Source: Streptomyces luteogriseus
Lineage (GTDB): Bacteria > Actinomycetota > Actinomycetes > Streptomycetales > Streptomycetaceae
Direction: 5' to 3'
Length of the DNA stretch: 64,000 nucleotides
Assembly: GCF_014205055.1 (NCBI RefSeq)
Contig: NZ_JACHMS010000001.1
Coordinates: forward strand, 8,274,501 to 8,338,500
The position numbers and the translations under genes are program-made. Positions 50,713 to 59,787 of the stretch are shown here, piece by piece (position 1 is the stretch's first letter; every line of letters starts with the position of its first letter). The notes under the pieces are model-generated. The model saw only the letters and a program-made list of their open reading frames with translations. It was not told where the DNA came from and searched no databases.

Positions 50713-50838
50713 GGACTGCCTCCAGAGTTTCTTCCGGATGATCCGCAACGGAAGACGGCTGCCTCTTTCAGCTTAAATGCTGATTCACGGATGGCATCGG
50801 TCCGGCAGCGCCGAGCTGTCGGCGGTCCCGGGCTCGGT

Positions 50839-51085
50839 TCAGAACGCCGTGTAGCCGCCGTCCACCGGAAGGACGGCGCCGGTGATGTACGCCGACTCCT
50901 TGCAGGCGAGGACCGAATCGCGTCGGCGACCTCTTCGGGGGCGGCGAGCCGGCCGATCGGGATGGACTCCTCCCTGGTGCGCCGGTAGGCGGCGGGGTCG
51001 GGCCGCCGCTGGAACGGCGCCTCGATGACGGGCGTCGCGGTCGGACCGGGTGCTATGACGTTGACCCGGACGAGGGCTCCGGCCT
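50839..51085 (-). pseudogene. C-terminal fragment of an SDR oxidoreductase with frameshift
   Basis: The end of a classical SDR is legible in two frames: VRVNVIAPGPTATPVIEAPF, REESIPIGRLAAPEEVADAI, then after a one-base shift near 50916 SVLACKESAYITGAVLPVDG and GYTAF stop. The Rossmann start and the active-site YxxxK are missing upstream, where only unrelated sequence continues to 51307. It is a dead fragment. Confidence 0.8.
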
Positions 51086-51307
51086 CCACCGGGCCGTCGA
51101 GGACCTGGTCGACGCCCCGTGGTTCTCGACAGCGATGCCAACGCGGCCCTGCTCGGGATCCTCCCGTGACGCGGGCGCCGATCACCCAACGGGGTGGCGT
51201 GCCGTACAGGAAGTATTGGTCGACGTGGAGAGACTCGGTGGGGCGAGCAGGACTGACCCGTACCGGCTCAGCGGCGCCGGCCCGGCCCCGACCCGTCCGG
51301 CCGCCCC

Positions 51308-52339
51308 CTACAGAGGCAGTTCCACCGAGAGGTGCGAGGACAGCGCGCGGAGGAAGTCGGCTGCGTCGAAGATCTCGCCCGCGGAGACGACACCGACCGT
51401 CCGGGTCTGCCCGGTGAGGATGCGGTGCACCGCCTCCACCGCCAGCGGCGCCGTGATCGCGTAGATGTCCTGCCCCCGCGCCACGGCGCGCCGTTCGGCG
51501 CCGCCGGAGCGCACGACGACGTCGACGAGGAAGGTCTGTGCGGACCGCCCGTGCTCGTCGACCGCCGCCGGCGTCGACGTGTCCGGGGCCGTCACGTCCC
51601 GGGCCGCCTCCGCCGTCATGTGGGTGCGCACGTCGGGGATGCGCAGGTGGCTGGGGATGGTGACGACGTCGGCCATCGTGAACTCCCCGATGACCGTCCG
51701 TGAGCCCAGCGGCTCGGGGAAGGGCCACTGGAGCATCGTGGCCTCGTCGTTGCGGTAGTCCAGCCGCCCGTTCCGGTACACGACCCGCGCACCGCCCCGC
51801 CGCTGCCGGGAGACCGCGCCCGCGGCCCGCGTCCCGTCCGTGGGCTGCCAGCCGCTCAGCGCGTAGGCGACGTGCGCCTCGTCGGCCGCGGTCCAGTCAC
51901 CCATCGCCGCGGTGGCCAGCAGGTCGCCGAGGCCGCCGAAGAACGCCATCGCCGGGACGACCACCGCCCCGGCGTCGCGGACGCGGTCCGCGAAGTGCGC
52001 GAAGGTGTCCGCGTTCGCCTCGATCTCGGCCGCCACGTCGACATACGGGATGCCGGCGCGCAGGGCCGCCTCGATCACGGGGGCGGCCGTCGTGGCGAAC
52101 GGCCCCGCGCTGTTGACCACGGCCGCCGCCCCGGCCAGCGCACGGTCGAGCGATTCCGGATCGTCCACCGACGCCGGCCGCACTTCCAGCCCGGGGTGGG
52201 AGGCCGCCAGCGCCTTGAGTTTGACCTCGTCGCGGCCGGCGAGAACCGGAACGAACCCCCGCCTGCGCAGCTCCGCCACCACGAACTGCCCGGTGTGCCC
52301 GTACGCACCGAACACCGTCACTGCCTGACCCGCTCCCAT
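51308..52339 (-). CDS. saccharopine dehydrogenase-like NAD(P)-binding oxidoreductase
   Basis: 343 residues. The Rossmann start is VTVFGAYGHTGQFVVAELRR. Then come VLAGRDEVKLKALA (cofactor-binding Arg) and VVNSAGPFATTAAPVIEAAL, followed by YVDVAAEIEANADTFAHFAD and VVVPAMAFFGGLGDLLATAA. This is the Sacchrp_dh_NADP / trans-acting enoyl-reductase-like layout, not true saccharopine dehydrogenase. Substrate unknown. It is divergent from the GlxA-type gene at 52441 across about 100 bases, a typical regulator/target pair. Confidence 0.88.
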   Translation of the reverse strand: MGAGQAVTVFGAYGHTGQFVVAELRRRGFVPVLAGRDEVKLKALAASHPGLEVRPASVDDPESLDRALAGAAAVVNSAGPFATTAAPVIEAALRAGIPYVDVAAEIEANADTFAHFADRVRDAGAVVVPAMAFFGGLGDLLATAAMGDWTAADEAHVAYALSGWQPTDGTRAAGAVSRQRRGGARVVYRNGRLDYRNDEATMLQWPFPEPLGSRTVIGEFTMADVVTIPSHLRIPDVRTHMTAEAARDVTAPDTSTPAAVDEHGRSAQTFLVDVVVRSGGAERRAVARGQDIYAITAPLAVEAVHRILTGQTRTVGVVSAGEIFDAADFLRALSSHLSVELPL

Positions 52340-52440
52340 GAGCTCTCCCCTGTGCTCGAACGATCAACTACGGCCATCCTGACGGCGCTGAGCCCCCGAC
52401 CGTGAGTGTCTGGAACGACACGCCCCATACAATTACGGAC

Positions 52441-53385
52441 ATGACCACTGTCGCGATGGCCGCCACCGACGGCATGCTGCACTTCGAACTGTCCCTGGCA
52501 CACGAGGTGTTCGCCGCCGCCCCGGCCGGGGTGACGGTCCCCTGGTACGACTTCGCCGTCTGCGGACCGGCCGCCGTACGAATCGGCCGGTTCAGGCTGG
52601 AGCCCGACGCCGGGCTGGACCAGCTCCGGCGGGCCGACACCGTGATCGTCCCCGGCTGGGCGGACATCGACGAGGAGCCGCCCGCTCAGTTGGTCGACGC
52701 GGTGCGCGAGGCCCATGAGGCGGGCGCACGCGTGGCCTCCCTGTGCACGGGCGCGTTCGTACTGGCAGCGGCAGGGCTTCTCGACGGACGGCGCGCCACC
52801 ACGCACTGGGCGCACACCGATGCGCTGGCCGCCCTCCACCCGCGGGTAGAGGTGGACCCGGACGTGCTCTACGTGGACGACGGCAGCGTGCTCACCTCCG
52901 CCGGCAAGGCCGCCGCGCTGGACCTGTGCCTGCACCTCGTCCGTCTCGACCTGGGCTCGTCGGTCGCCAACGCCGTCGCCCGCCGCCTGGTCGTGCCCCC
53001 GCACCGGGCGGGCGGCCAGGCCCAGTTCGTCACCACCCCGGTGCCCGAGCAGGACGACCACCCGCTCGCCGCCCTGTTCCCCTGGGCCATCGAACGGCTC
53101 GACCAGCCGCTGACCGTGGAGGACCTGGCCCGCCGGGCGGGGATGAGCTCCCGTCACCTGGGCCGCCACTTCAGGGCGGTGACGGGCACCACCCCTCTGC
53201 AATGGCTGCTGACCCAGCGCATCCGGCACGCCCAGGAACTGCTGGAGAAGACCGACGACGGTATCGACACCATCGCGGCGGCCACCGGCATGGGGACCGC
53301 CACGACACTGCGCCGCCACTTCAACCGCACGGTCGGCGTGCCCCCGGACGCCTACCGCAGGACGTTCCGCTCACGGACACGCTGA
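52441..53385 (+). CDS. GlxA family transcriptional regulator (DJ-1/PfpI plus AraC HTH)
   Basis: 314 residues. The DJ-1/PfpI domain has MAATDGMLHFELSLAHEVFA, TVIVPGWADIDEEPP and SLCTGAFVLAAAGLLDG (Cys kept). The AraC domain has LARRAGMSSRHLGRHFRAV and IDTIAAATGMGTATTLRRHF. ATG at 52441 gives the family's normal beginning; a GTG at 52402 would add 13 atypical residues. It is divergent from the saccharopine-dehydrogenase-like gene, which it probably regulates. It shares architecture with the regulator at 21422. Confidence 0.9.
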   Translation: MTTVAMAATDGMLHFELSLAHEVFAAAPAGVTVPWYDFAVCGPAAVRIGRFRLEPDAGLDQLRRADTVIVPGWADIDEEPPAQLVDAVREAHEAGARVASLCTGAFVLAAAGLLDGRRATTHWAHTDALAALHPRVEVDPDVLYVDDGSVLTSAGKAAALDLCLHLVRLDLGSSVANAVARRLVVPPHRAGGQAQFVTTPVPEQDDHPLAALFPWAIERLDQPLTVEDLARRAGMSSRHLGRHFRAVTGTTPLQWLLTQRIRHAQELLEKTDDGIDTIAAATGMGTATTLRRHFNRTVGVPPDAYRRTFRSRTR

Positions 53386-53419
53386 CCGGAGCCGCCCCGC
53401 AGTCGCCGAGAGGGAAACG

Positions 53420-53873
53420 CTACGCCCGGCCGGCGCCGCACAGGACGGCGAACACCCCTGCGGCGCGGGTGCCCTCCGGTGTCTCCCAGGAGCCGCCGAC
53501 GTGACCGACGGCTCCCTGCGGAGGGAGGAACCGGCCGTCCGGAGCCGCTTGCAGGGCTCGGTGCAGGCGGAGGGTCGTGCCGTGGGGCGTGGTCAGTGCG
53601 GTGCCATCCCGGTCGTCGGTCACGGTGAAGTCCGTGGAGAGGGGACTCTCCCCCGTGTAAGAGGCGATGACATCACCCGCGGGCGTATCACTGACGTCCT
53701 GGTCCTGGGCCTGCGCCCGCCCCTCGATCAGGGCTGCCAACCGGGCGACCGGCACCGGGTCGTGGCAACCGTCGTAGGCCCAGCGCCGCCCCAGCACGCC
53801 GTGCTCCATCGTGCCGACGAGGGCGTGCTCCGCCCCGTCGAGCGGCGCGCCGCCCGGAACCGGAGTGGGGGCT
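53420..53873 (-). pseudogene. N-terminally truncated maltokinase-cap-like protein
   Basis: An open frame enters at GGAPLDGAEHALVGTMEHGV just after a TAG and continues LGRRWAYDGCHDPVPVARL, ALIEGRAQAQDQDVSDTP, TTPHGTTLRLHRAL and AVGHVGGSWETPEG. This is the C-terminal two thirds of a small streptomycete family (about 200 residues) resembling the N-terminal cap of maltokinases. Its first about 70 residues are missing, cut where the next small gene ends (53876). An internal ATG at 53809 could start a shortened protein. Confidence 0.72.
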
Positions 53874-53875
53874 GG

Positions 53876-54130
53876 CTATTGGGTGGTGTGGGTGAGCCAG
53901 CGGTGCAGTGCGGTGTGGATGTGGTCGGGCAGGGTGCTGAGGTGGTCGATGGCCTCGCGGTCGCCGGGCATGGGGGCGACGCCGGCGGTGGTCAGTGCCG
54001 CGTGGAGTTCCAGGCGGTGCGCATCCCGCGGGGCGAGGGTGAGGTTGAGGCGCTGAGCGGGGTTGGGCGGTGGCAGCAGGAAGTCGTCGTGTGCCCAGGA
54101 CGGTCGGTCAGGCGCGGTGGTGTGGGTCAT
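53876..54130 (-). CDS. small hypothetical protein
   Basis: 84 residues: MTHTTAPDRPSWAHDDFLLP, PPNPAQRLNLTLAPRDAHRL, then ELHAALTTAGVAPMPGDREA and a His-rich helical end (LPDHIHTALHRWLTHTTQ). It is soluble and of no family I can name. The T-rich start and the lack of Lys are unlike the neighbours, and it sits inside a cluster of gene fragments, so it may have come with a mobile element. GAAAGGACCCTGCCC precedes the ATG, a good ribosome site. Confidence 0.65.
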   Translation of the reverse strand: MTHTTAPDRPSWAHDDFLLPPPNPAQRLNLTLAPRDAHRLELHAALTTAGVAPMPGDREAIDHLSTLPDHIHTALHRWLTHTTQ

Positions 54131-54367
54131 GGGCAGGGTCCTTTCAACGCTTGGGTTGTGGAGGGGGACTTCGCGTGGAGGGAAGCCGGTTGCGGCCGGC
54201 GCGAGGGTCCACCCGGATGCAGCAGAGCAGCTTGGACCGCTCCTATAACCTGTTGAACTACGCCCGGACCTGGGGCGAACCCGGGCCGCGACCCGCGCGC
54301 TCCGACCGGCTCTGGACGATTCCGACGGCGCCTGCGTTGTCGGCCCCCGGTGCTAGCGTCGCCATCC

Positions 54368-54475
54368 ATGGCGAACCGTTCCTACCTCTACTCTGCGGAC
54401 TCGACGCCGAACGAGGCGGAGATCCCCAAGCGGATCCGATGCATATCCGAGCACGCTCTACTTCTCCTTCCCTAA
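54368..54475 (+). pseudogene. 35-codon 5' fragment of a MANRSYLY-type protein gene
   Basis: The frame reads MANRSYLYSADSTPN, then EAEIPKRIRCISEHALLL and stop. The opening MANRSYLY...RI..ISE is that of a streptomycete hypothetical family of about 200 residues. The homology breaks after ISEH. It is a truncated remnant, possibly cut by the insertion or deletion that left the transposase piece downstream. Confidence 0.6.
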
Positions 54476-54555
54476 CTGACCGGGTCCGCGGCCGGGTGCC
54501 GGGTCTTCCTGCCCGATCCGGAAGTAGGGGTGCTCTGCGTGGTGAGGGGGCGCCG

Positions 54556-54722
54556 GTGCCACCGCAGTCCAAGGTCGATCTGTACGCGGCGATACGCCGC
54601 GATGCCCGGGCGGGGATGTCGAACCGGGCCTTGCAGCGCAAGCGCGGGGGTGGGCTTTCGGACGGTGAAAGCGGCCATGGAGTCCGTCTGGCCCGAGCCG
54701 CGCAAGCAGCTGCCCCCCCCGC
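54556..54722 (+). mobile_element. IS21-family transposase (istA) remnant
   Basis: VPPQSKVDLYAAIRRDARAG and MSNRALQRK form the N-terminal helix-turn-helix of IstA. After one extra base in the G-run near 54650 the frame continues VGFRTVKAAMESVWPEPRKQ and LPPP. Similarity then stops; the DDE catalytic core and the istB gene are absent. No terminal inverted repeats were recognised. The rest of 54723-54830 gives only an unassigned frame ending VTHVTYRVST. Confidence 0.72.
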
Positions 54723-54830
54723 AAGACTGGCCAGACGGATCGTCACGTCGCCGAAGCTGTTCGAGGGCGTCCCCGCGCTGGAACTCGAGCAGCTGAGGTC
54801 ACGGGCCGCGAGCCGGGTGACGCATGTGAC

Positions 54831-55103
54831 CTACCGTGTGTCGACCTGAGCGCTCGGGAGGCCGGAGAAGATCACCCCCGGATGGGACGGCGCCTCGTTC
54901 AGCACCCACAGCCCGATCAGCGTGGCCAGTGCGAACACGGCGGTGATGAGCACGGCGAGGACCAGCCGGCGGCGGCGTTCGCGGCGCAGCCACTCGCCGC
55001 GTGCCGTGCGGTAGGCGTCCGGCGCGGCCTGCACCCCGCCGGCGAGCGCGGCCAAGGCCTCGGTGAGCTCCCGCTCCGTGCGGTCCGGGTCGGTGTGGTT
55101 CAT
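54831..55103 (-). CDS. small single-helix membrane protein downstream of sigma factor
   Basis: 90 residues: an acidic/Ala-rich N-terminal part (RTERELTEALAALAGG), a basic segment (RGEWLRRERRRRLV), one membrane helix (LAVLITAVFALATLIGLWVL) and a short outer tail. Start ATG 55103 overlaps the sigma-factor stop (ATGA), so it is translationally coupled to it. Position and topology are those of a small anti-sigma-like or sigma-associated membrane protein, but there is no ZAS (HxxxCxxC) motif. The function is inferred from context only. Confidence 0.78.
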   Translation of the reverse strand: MNHTDPDRTERELTEALAALAGGVQAAPDAYRTARGEWLRRERRRRLVLAVLITAVFALATLIGLWVLNEAPSHPGVIFSGLPSAQVDTR

Positions 55104-55666
55104 CGCCGGGCCTCCATCGCCTGGGTCAGTGCGGCGAGGCCGCGCGCGGTGTGCGTCTTCACCGAACCGGAGGAGATGCCCATCGCGGCGGCGATCTCGC
55201 CCTCCTTCAGTCCGAGCCAGTGCCGCAGGACGAGCGCCTCGCGCTGCCGGGCCGGCAGTTGTTGCAGCGCGTCGATCAGGACGCGCTGGTCGTCGCGGAG
55301 CAGCGCGGCGCTCTCGGCGGAGACGACGGTCTCGTCGGGCGGGTTCTCCACGTGCTTGCGGGCGACCTGGAGATGGCGGATCCGCATCCGGGTCAGATTG
55401 CACACCGTGGAGCGCAGATACGCCTCCGCCGCCTCGGTGTCCCTCAGCCGGCGCCACTTCCGGTAGATCTGGTAGTACGCCTCGGCCACCACGTTCTCCG
55501 GGTCGTCCGCGCCCAGCAGCACGGCCAGGCGCAGCATCGAGGAGTAGTGCAGCTCGAAGAGCCCCGCGAGTCCGGCGTCGCGCTCCAGTTCCGCCGGGTC
55601 GGCCGGTGCGGGCGTCAGCGCCTCGACGCCGGGTTCCGGCACGGGTATCGGGTGTCTGGGTCTCAC
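55100..55666 (-). CDS. SigE-type ECF RNA polymerase sigma factor
   Basis: 188 residues. Region 2 runs LFELHYSSMLRLAVLLGAD, PENVVAEAYYQIYRKW and LRDTEAAEAYLRSTVCNLTR. Region 4 has LPARQREALVLRHWLGLKEG and EIAAAMGISSGSVKTHTARG. It is of the actinobacterial SigE/SACE_1553-like group. GTG at 55666 overlaps the stop of the symporter gene (GTGA), and its own stop overlaps the start of the next small membrane protein. The sigma factor is therefore expressed only as part of a transporter operon, an uncommon arrangement. Confidence 0.9.
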   Translation of the reverse strand: MRPRHPIPVPEPGVEALTPAPADPAELERDAGLAGLFELHYSSMLRLAVLLGADDPENVVAEAYYQIYRKWRRLRDTEAAEAYLRSTVCNLTRMRIRHLQVARKHVENPPDETVVSAESAALLRDDQRVLIDALQQLPARQREALVLRHWLGLKEGEIAAAMGISSGSVKTHTARGLAALTQAMEARR

Positions 55667-57204
55667 TGCTTCTTCGCTCCCGTCTCCGGACGCCGCCTGA
55701 CGGTCAGGCGGGACGGCAGGTCGGTCAGATCGGCGCCGCGCGGGACGCCGAGACGTTCGAGTACGGCGGTGCCGGCCACCGCGACGATCAGGTTGAGCAC
55801 GAGCGCGGCGAGGCCGGCGTAGATCTCCAGCGGCCCGGAACCCAGGCCCACGATGGACGAGAACCCTTCGCGGACGACCAGGTACGTCCCGGCCGCCATG
55901 CCCACGCCCCACCCGGCGAGCAGCGCCCGCGGGTGCAGCCGCGCGGTGAACAGCCCTACGGCGACGGCCGGGAAGATCTGCAGGATCCAGACCCCGCCGA
56001 GCAGTTGGAGGTTGATCGCGTCCTGGTCGCGCAGCCCGAAGACGAACGCGACCGCCCCGGCCTTCGCGATGAGCGAGACGGCCTTGGCGATGCGGACCTG
56101 CCGCTTGGGCGTGGCCGTCGGATGCACGTACTCGACGTACACGTTGCGTACGAAACTGGTGGCGGCCGCGATCGACATCACCGCCGCCGGAACCAGCGCC
56201 CCCACGGTGATCGCGCCGAACACCAGCCCGGCCAGCGGCGCCGGCATCAGCCGGTCGACGAGCATCGGCACAGCCGCCTCCGCCCCGCCCTCCGGCGCCC
56301 GCACCCCGGCCGCGAGCGCGGCGAAGCCGAGGACGCCGAAGAGCGCGAGCAGTCCCGTCCAGGCGGGCAGCGCCACCGAGACCTTGCGCAGGGTGCGCGG
56401 TCCGTCGGCGGCGAACCCCGCGGTCAGCACGTGCGGGTACATCAGCAGCGCGAGCGCGGAGCCGAGCGCGAGGGTGGCGTAGGCGGGCTGCTGGGCCGGG
56501 GTCAGGACCAGCGCTTGGCCGCCGAGCCGACCGGCCGCTCCCTCGAAGACGGCACCCGGCCCGCCGAGCCGCACCAGGACCAGCCAGGTCACCGCGGTGA
56601 GCGACACGAAGACGGCCACGCCCTTGAGCGCCGAGATGACCGTGGGCGCCCGCAGCCCGTGCCGGTACGTGGCCACGGCGAGGCCCGCGAACAGCGCCAC
56701 CATCACCAGGTCCCCGGCCGCACCGCGCGGGTACACCCCGCCGGCCGTCAGCACGGCCCGTATGCCGAGCAGTTGGAGCGCCAGGTACGGCATCGTCGCG
56801 AGGATCCCGGTCAACGCGACGACCAGGGCGAGGGGAGGTGACCCGTACCGTCCGCGCACGAAGTCGGCGACGGTGACGTAGCCGTGCGCACGGGCCACGG
56901 TCCACAGGCGGCCGAGCAGCACGAAGGCGAGGGGGCAGAGGATCACCGTGTACGGCACCGCGAAGAAGGCCGCCGCGCCGTTGCCGTACGCCAGGCCCGG
57001 CACGGCGGTGAAGGTGTACGCGGTGAAGATCGTGCCGCCCAGCAGGAACCAGGTCCACACCGGGCCGAGGCTTCGGTCGGCCAGCGCCCAGCCCTCGAGG
57101 GACGGCAGCCGGTCGCTGGGGTGCAGGCGACGCGCGGTGACCGAGAGCAGCGACGCTCCGCCGATCACGGCGAGGAACGTCGCGGTCATGGTGCCGTCGG
57201 CCAT
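55663..57204 (-). CDS. sodium:solute symporter family permease (MctP/monocarboxylate-like)
   Basis: 513-residue SSS-family permease with about 13 helices. The N-terminal helix has FLAVIGGASLLSVTARR. The substrate/Na-site signature region is GWALADRSLGPVWTWFLLGG with FTAYTFTAVPGLAYGNG. Later features are MPYLALQLLGIRAVL and AVMSIAAATSFVRNVYVEYV. This pattern is of MctP-type monocarboxylate (pyruvate/lactate/acetate) carriers. The small DUF3311 partner usually found in front is absent. It is divergent from cstA, another pyruvate/carbon-starvation carrier, which supports a C2-C3 acid substrate. It is the first gene of an operon with a sigma factor. Confidence 0.9.
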   Translation of the reverse strand: MADGTMTATFLAVIGGASLLSVTARRLHPSDRLPSLEGWALADRSLGPVWTWFLLGGTIFTAYTFTAVPGLAYGNGAAAFFAVPYTVILCPLAFVLLGRLWTVARAHGYVTVADFVRGRYGSPPLALVVALTGILATMPYLALQLLGIRAVLTAGGVYPRGAAGDLVMVALFAGLAVATYRHGLRAPTVISALKGVAVFVSLTAVTWLVLVRLGGPGAVFEGAAGRLGGQALVLTPAQQPAYATLALGSALALLMYPHVLTAGFAADGPRTLRKVSVALPAWTGLLALFGVLGFAALAAGVRAPEGGAEAAVPMLVDRLMPAPLAGLVFGAITVGALVPAAVMSIAAATSFVRNVYVEYVHPTATPKRQVRIAKAVSLIAKAGAVAFVFGLRDQDAINLQLLGGVWILQIFPAVAVGLFTARLHPRALLAGWGVGMAAGTYLVVREGFSSIVGLGSGPLEIYAGLAALVLNLIVAVAGTAVLERLGVPRGADLTDLPSRLTVRRRPETGAKKQ

Positions 57205-57430
57205 GGGTCACCGTCCTTGGTGTGCCTGATCCTCACGGGGGAGTTGCGCGGCGGTCCCGATCGGAGGACACGGAATCGGCGGGAAATCCTCTGGAAATTC
57301 GCTGTCAACCGGTTCCGGGGGGTGGGCAACTCTTGCACAGACCGACAGCGAGCGGGAGAGCCGCCGTTTCGCCGACCCCCGGGCGCCTCGTGTGACGAGG
57401 TGTCCCGCACCGCCCTGGTGAGGAGCCGCC

Positions 57431-59557
57431 ATGCCCACGTCCACCCTGCCCGAAAACGGTCTGCCAGCGCCCGAAAAGTCGCGTATACCACCGCGATCCG
57501 TCCTGCTGTGGACCATCGTCGCCCTCCTGGGCGCCGTCGCCTGGGGCGTCCTCGCGCTGGCCCGGGGCGAGAGGATCTCCGCGGTCTGGCTGGTGATCGC
57601 CGCACTCGGCTCCTACGCCATCGCCTACCGCTTCTACTCCCGCTTCATCGCCCGCCGCGTGCTGCGGCCGGACGATCGCAGGGCGACCCCCGCCGAACGC
57701 CTCGAGGACGGCGTCGACTTCCACCCCACCGACCGCCGGGTCCTCCTCGGCCACCACTTCGCCGCCATCGCCGGCGCCGGCCCCCTCGTCGGCCCGGTGC
57801 TCGCGGCTCAGATGGGCTACCTGCCCGGGACCCTGTGGATCGTCGCAGGAGTGATCTTCGCGGGGGCGGTCCAGGACATGGTCGTGCTGTTCCTGTCGAT
57901 GCGGCGGGACGGCACGTCGCTCGGGCAGATGGCCCGCGACGAGATCGGCCGGGCGGGCGGTGCGGCGGCCCTGATCGCGGTCTTCGCCATCATGATCATC
58001 CTGTTGGGGGTGCTCGCGCTGGTGGTGGTGAACGCGCTGGCCCACTCCCCGTGGGGCACGTTCTCCGTCGCGATGACGATCCCGATCGCCCTCTTCATGG
58101 GCTTCTGGATGCACCGCGTCCGCCCCGGCCGGGTCGTCGAGACCAGCCTCATCGGCGTCACCCTGCTCCTCCTCGCCATCGTCGGCGGCGGCTGGGTGCA
58201 GAACTCCTCCCTGGCCGGCACCTTCACCCTCAGCCCCACCACCCTCGTCTTCTGCCTGGTCGGCTACGGCTTCGTCGCCTCCGTCCTTCCGGTGTGGATG
58301 CTGCTCGCGCCGCGCGACTACCTCTCCACCTTCATGAAGATCGGCACGATCGCGCTGCTCGCGGTCGGTGTGATCGTGGCCGCGCCGGTGCTCAGGGCGG
58401 ACGCGGTGACCGACTTCGCGACCTCGGGCGCGGGCCCGGTGTTCGCCGGTTCGCTGTTCCCCTTCCTCTTCATCACCATCGCCTGCGGCGCGCTGTCCGG
58501 CTTCCACGCCCTGGTGTCCTCCGGCACCACCCCGAAGCTGATCCAGAAGGAGTCGCAGGTCCGGCTGATCGGCTACGGCGCCATGCTGATGGAGTCGTTC
58601 GTCGCGATCATGGCGCTGATCGCCGCCGCGACGCTGGAGCCGGGCCTGTACTACGCGATGAACGCACCGGCGGGCCTGCTCGGCGCGACGGCTGAATCCG
58701 CGTCCCACGCGGTGGCGGGTCTCGGCTTCGCCATCACTCCGGACCAGCTCACCCAGGCCGCGAAGGCGGTCGAGGAACAGACCCTGATCGCCCGCTCCGG
58801 AGGCGCCCCGACCCTGGCGGTGGGCATGTCGGAGATCTTCTCCGGTGTCTTCGGCGGCTCGGCGATGAAGGCCTTCTGGTACCACTTCGCGATCATGTTC
58901 GAGGCGCTGTTCATCCTGACCACGGTGGACGCGGGCACCCGGGTCGGCCGCTTCATGCTGCAGGACATGCTCGGCAACGTCTGGAAGCCCATCGGCCGGG
59001 TCAACTGGAAGCCCGGCATCTGGCTGTGCAGCGGTCTGGTCGTCGCCGCCTGGGGCTACTTCCTCCACACCGGCGCCACCGACCCGCTCGGCGGAATCAA
59101 CCAGCTCTTCCCGCTCTTCGGCATCGCCAACCAGCTCCTCGCCGCCATCGCCCTCGCCGTCTGCACGACGATCCTGGTCAAGTCCGGCCGTCTGCGCTGG
59201 GCCTGGGTCACGGCTGTCCCACTGGCCTGGGTCGTCGCGATCACCTTCACCGCCGGCTGGCAGAAGATCTTCTCCGACGACCCCAAGATCGGCTTCTTCG
59301 CCCAGCGGACGAAGTACGCCGACGCGATCGACGCGGGCCAGGTCCTCCCGCCGGCCAAGTCCCTCGACGACATGCACACCGTCGTCACCAACTCCACGGT
59401 CGACGGCGTCCTGATCGCCCTGTTCCTGTTCCTGGTGGCGGTGGTCCTGGTCAATGCGGCGGTGGTCTGCGCCCGTGCCGTCCGCTCCCCGGGCACTCTG
59501 CCCACCACCGAGGCCCCCTTCGTCGAGTCCCGCATCCTGGAGGAGGCCCGCGGATGA
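57431..59557 (+). CDS. cstA: carbon starvation protein CstA
   Basis: 708-residue membrane carrier with about 16-18 helices. Family motifs are RFYSRFIARRVLRPDDRRAT, FHPTDRRVLLGHHFAAIAGA, GPLVGPVLAAQMGYLPG, VQDMVVLFLSMRRDG, FHALVSSGTTPKLIQKE, FEALFILTTVDAGTRVGRF and LFPLFGIANQLLAAIAL. CstA-type carriers take up pyruvate and possibly peptides on starvation. ATG at 57431 is 6 bases after GAGGAG. It overlaps ybdD at its end by four bases. The 226-base gap to the divergent symporter probably holds regulatory sites for both. Confidence 0.95.
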   Translation: MPTSTLPENGLPAPEKSRIPPRSVLLWTIVALLGAVAWGVLALARGERISAVWLVIAALGSYAIAYRFYSRFIARRVLRPDDRRATPAERLEDGVDFHPTDRRVLLGHHFAAIAGAGPLVGPVLAAQMGYLPGTLWIVAGVIFAGAVQDMVVLFLSMRRDGTSLGQMARDEIGRAGGAAALIAVFAIMIILLGVLALVVVNALAHSPWGTFSVAMTIPIALFMGFWMHRVRPGRVVETSLIGVTLLLLAIVGGGWVQNSSLAGTFTLSPTTLVFCLVGYGFVASVLPVWMLLAPRDYLSTFMKIGTIALLAVGVIVAAPVLRADAVTDFATSGAGPVFAGSLFPFLFITIACGALSGFHALVSSGTTPKLIQKESQVRLIGYGAMLMESFVAIMALIAAATLEPGLYYAMNAPAGLLGATAESASHAVAGLGFAITPDQLTQAAKAVEEQTLIARSGGAPTLAVGMSEIFSGVFGGSAMKAFWYHFAIMFEALFILTTVDAGTRVGRFMLQDMLGNVWKPIGRVNWKPGIWLCSGLVVAAWGYFLHTGATDPLGGINQLFPLFGIANQLLAAIALAVCTTILVKSGRLRWAWVTAVPLAWVVAITFTAGWQKIFSDDPKIGFFAQRTKYADAIDAGQVLPPAKSLDDMHTVVTNSTVDGVLIALFLFLVAVVLVNAAVVCARAVRSPGTLPTTEAPFVESRILEEARG

Positions 59558-59745
59558 GGCGGGCCGCCCGCTGGGCGAGGGCGGTGCGCTGGTACCTGCG
59601 CGAGCTGACCGGCGAGTCGGAGTACGACCGCTACTGCCTCCACCGACGGCGCCACCACCCCCACGCCCCCCTCCCCACCCGCCGTGAGTACCAACTCCTG
59701 CGCGCCCGGCACCAGGAGGCCCGCGCCCAGAGCCGCTGCTGCTGA
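59554..59745 (+). CDS. YbdD/YjiX family protein (CstA partner)
   Basis: 63 residues: a basic helix RRAARWARAVRWYLRELTGE followed by SEYDRYCLHRRRHHPHAPLP and TRREYQLLRARHQ. This is the small soluble partner encoded with CstA/BtsT carriers, required for pyruvate uptake in E. coli. Its ATG lies in the cstA stop (ATGA), so the two are translationally coupled. The double Cys at the C-terminus is seen in several actinobacterial versions. Confidence 0.92.
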   Translation: MRRAARWARAVRWYLRELTGESEYDRYCLHRRRHHPHAPLPTRREYQLLRARHQEARAQSRCC

Positions 59746-59787
59746 GCGACTCGCGCGAGCCGCCCACAGGTCCGACGGCGGTGCCGT

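Noticed and set aside
47719..50988. 1089-codon plus-strand frame over the phosphatase gene
   Set aside because: Arg/Gly/His-rich shadow; the minus strand encodes a coherent sensor, PAS, GAF, SpoIIE and ATPase protein.
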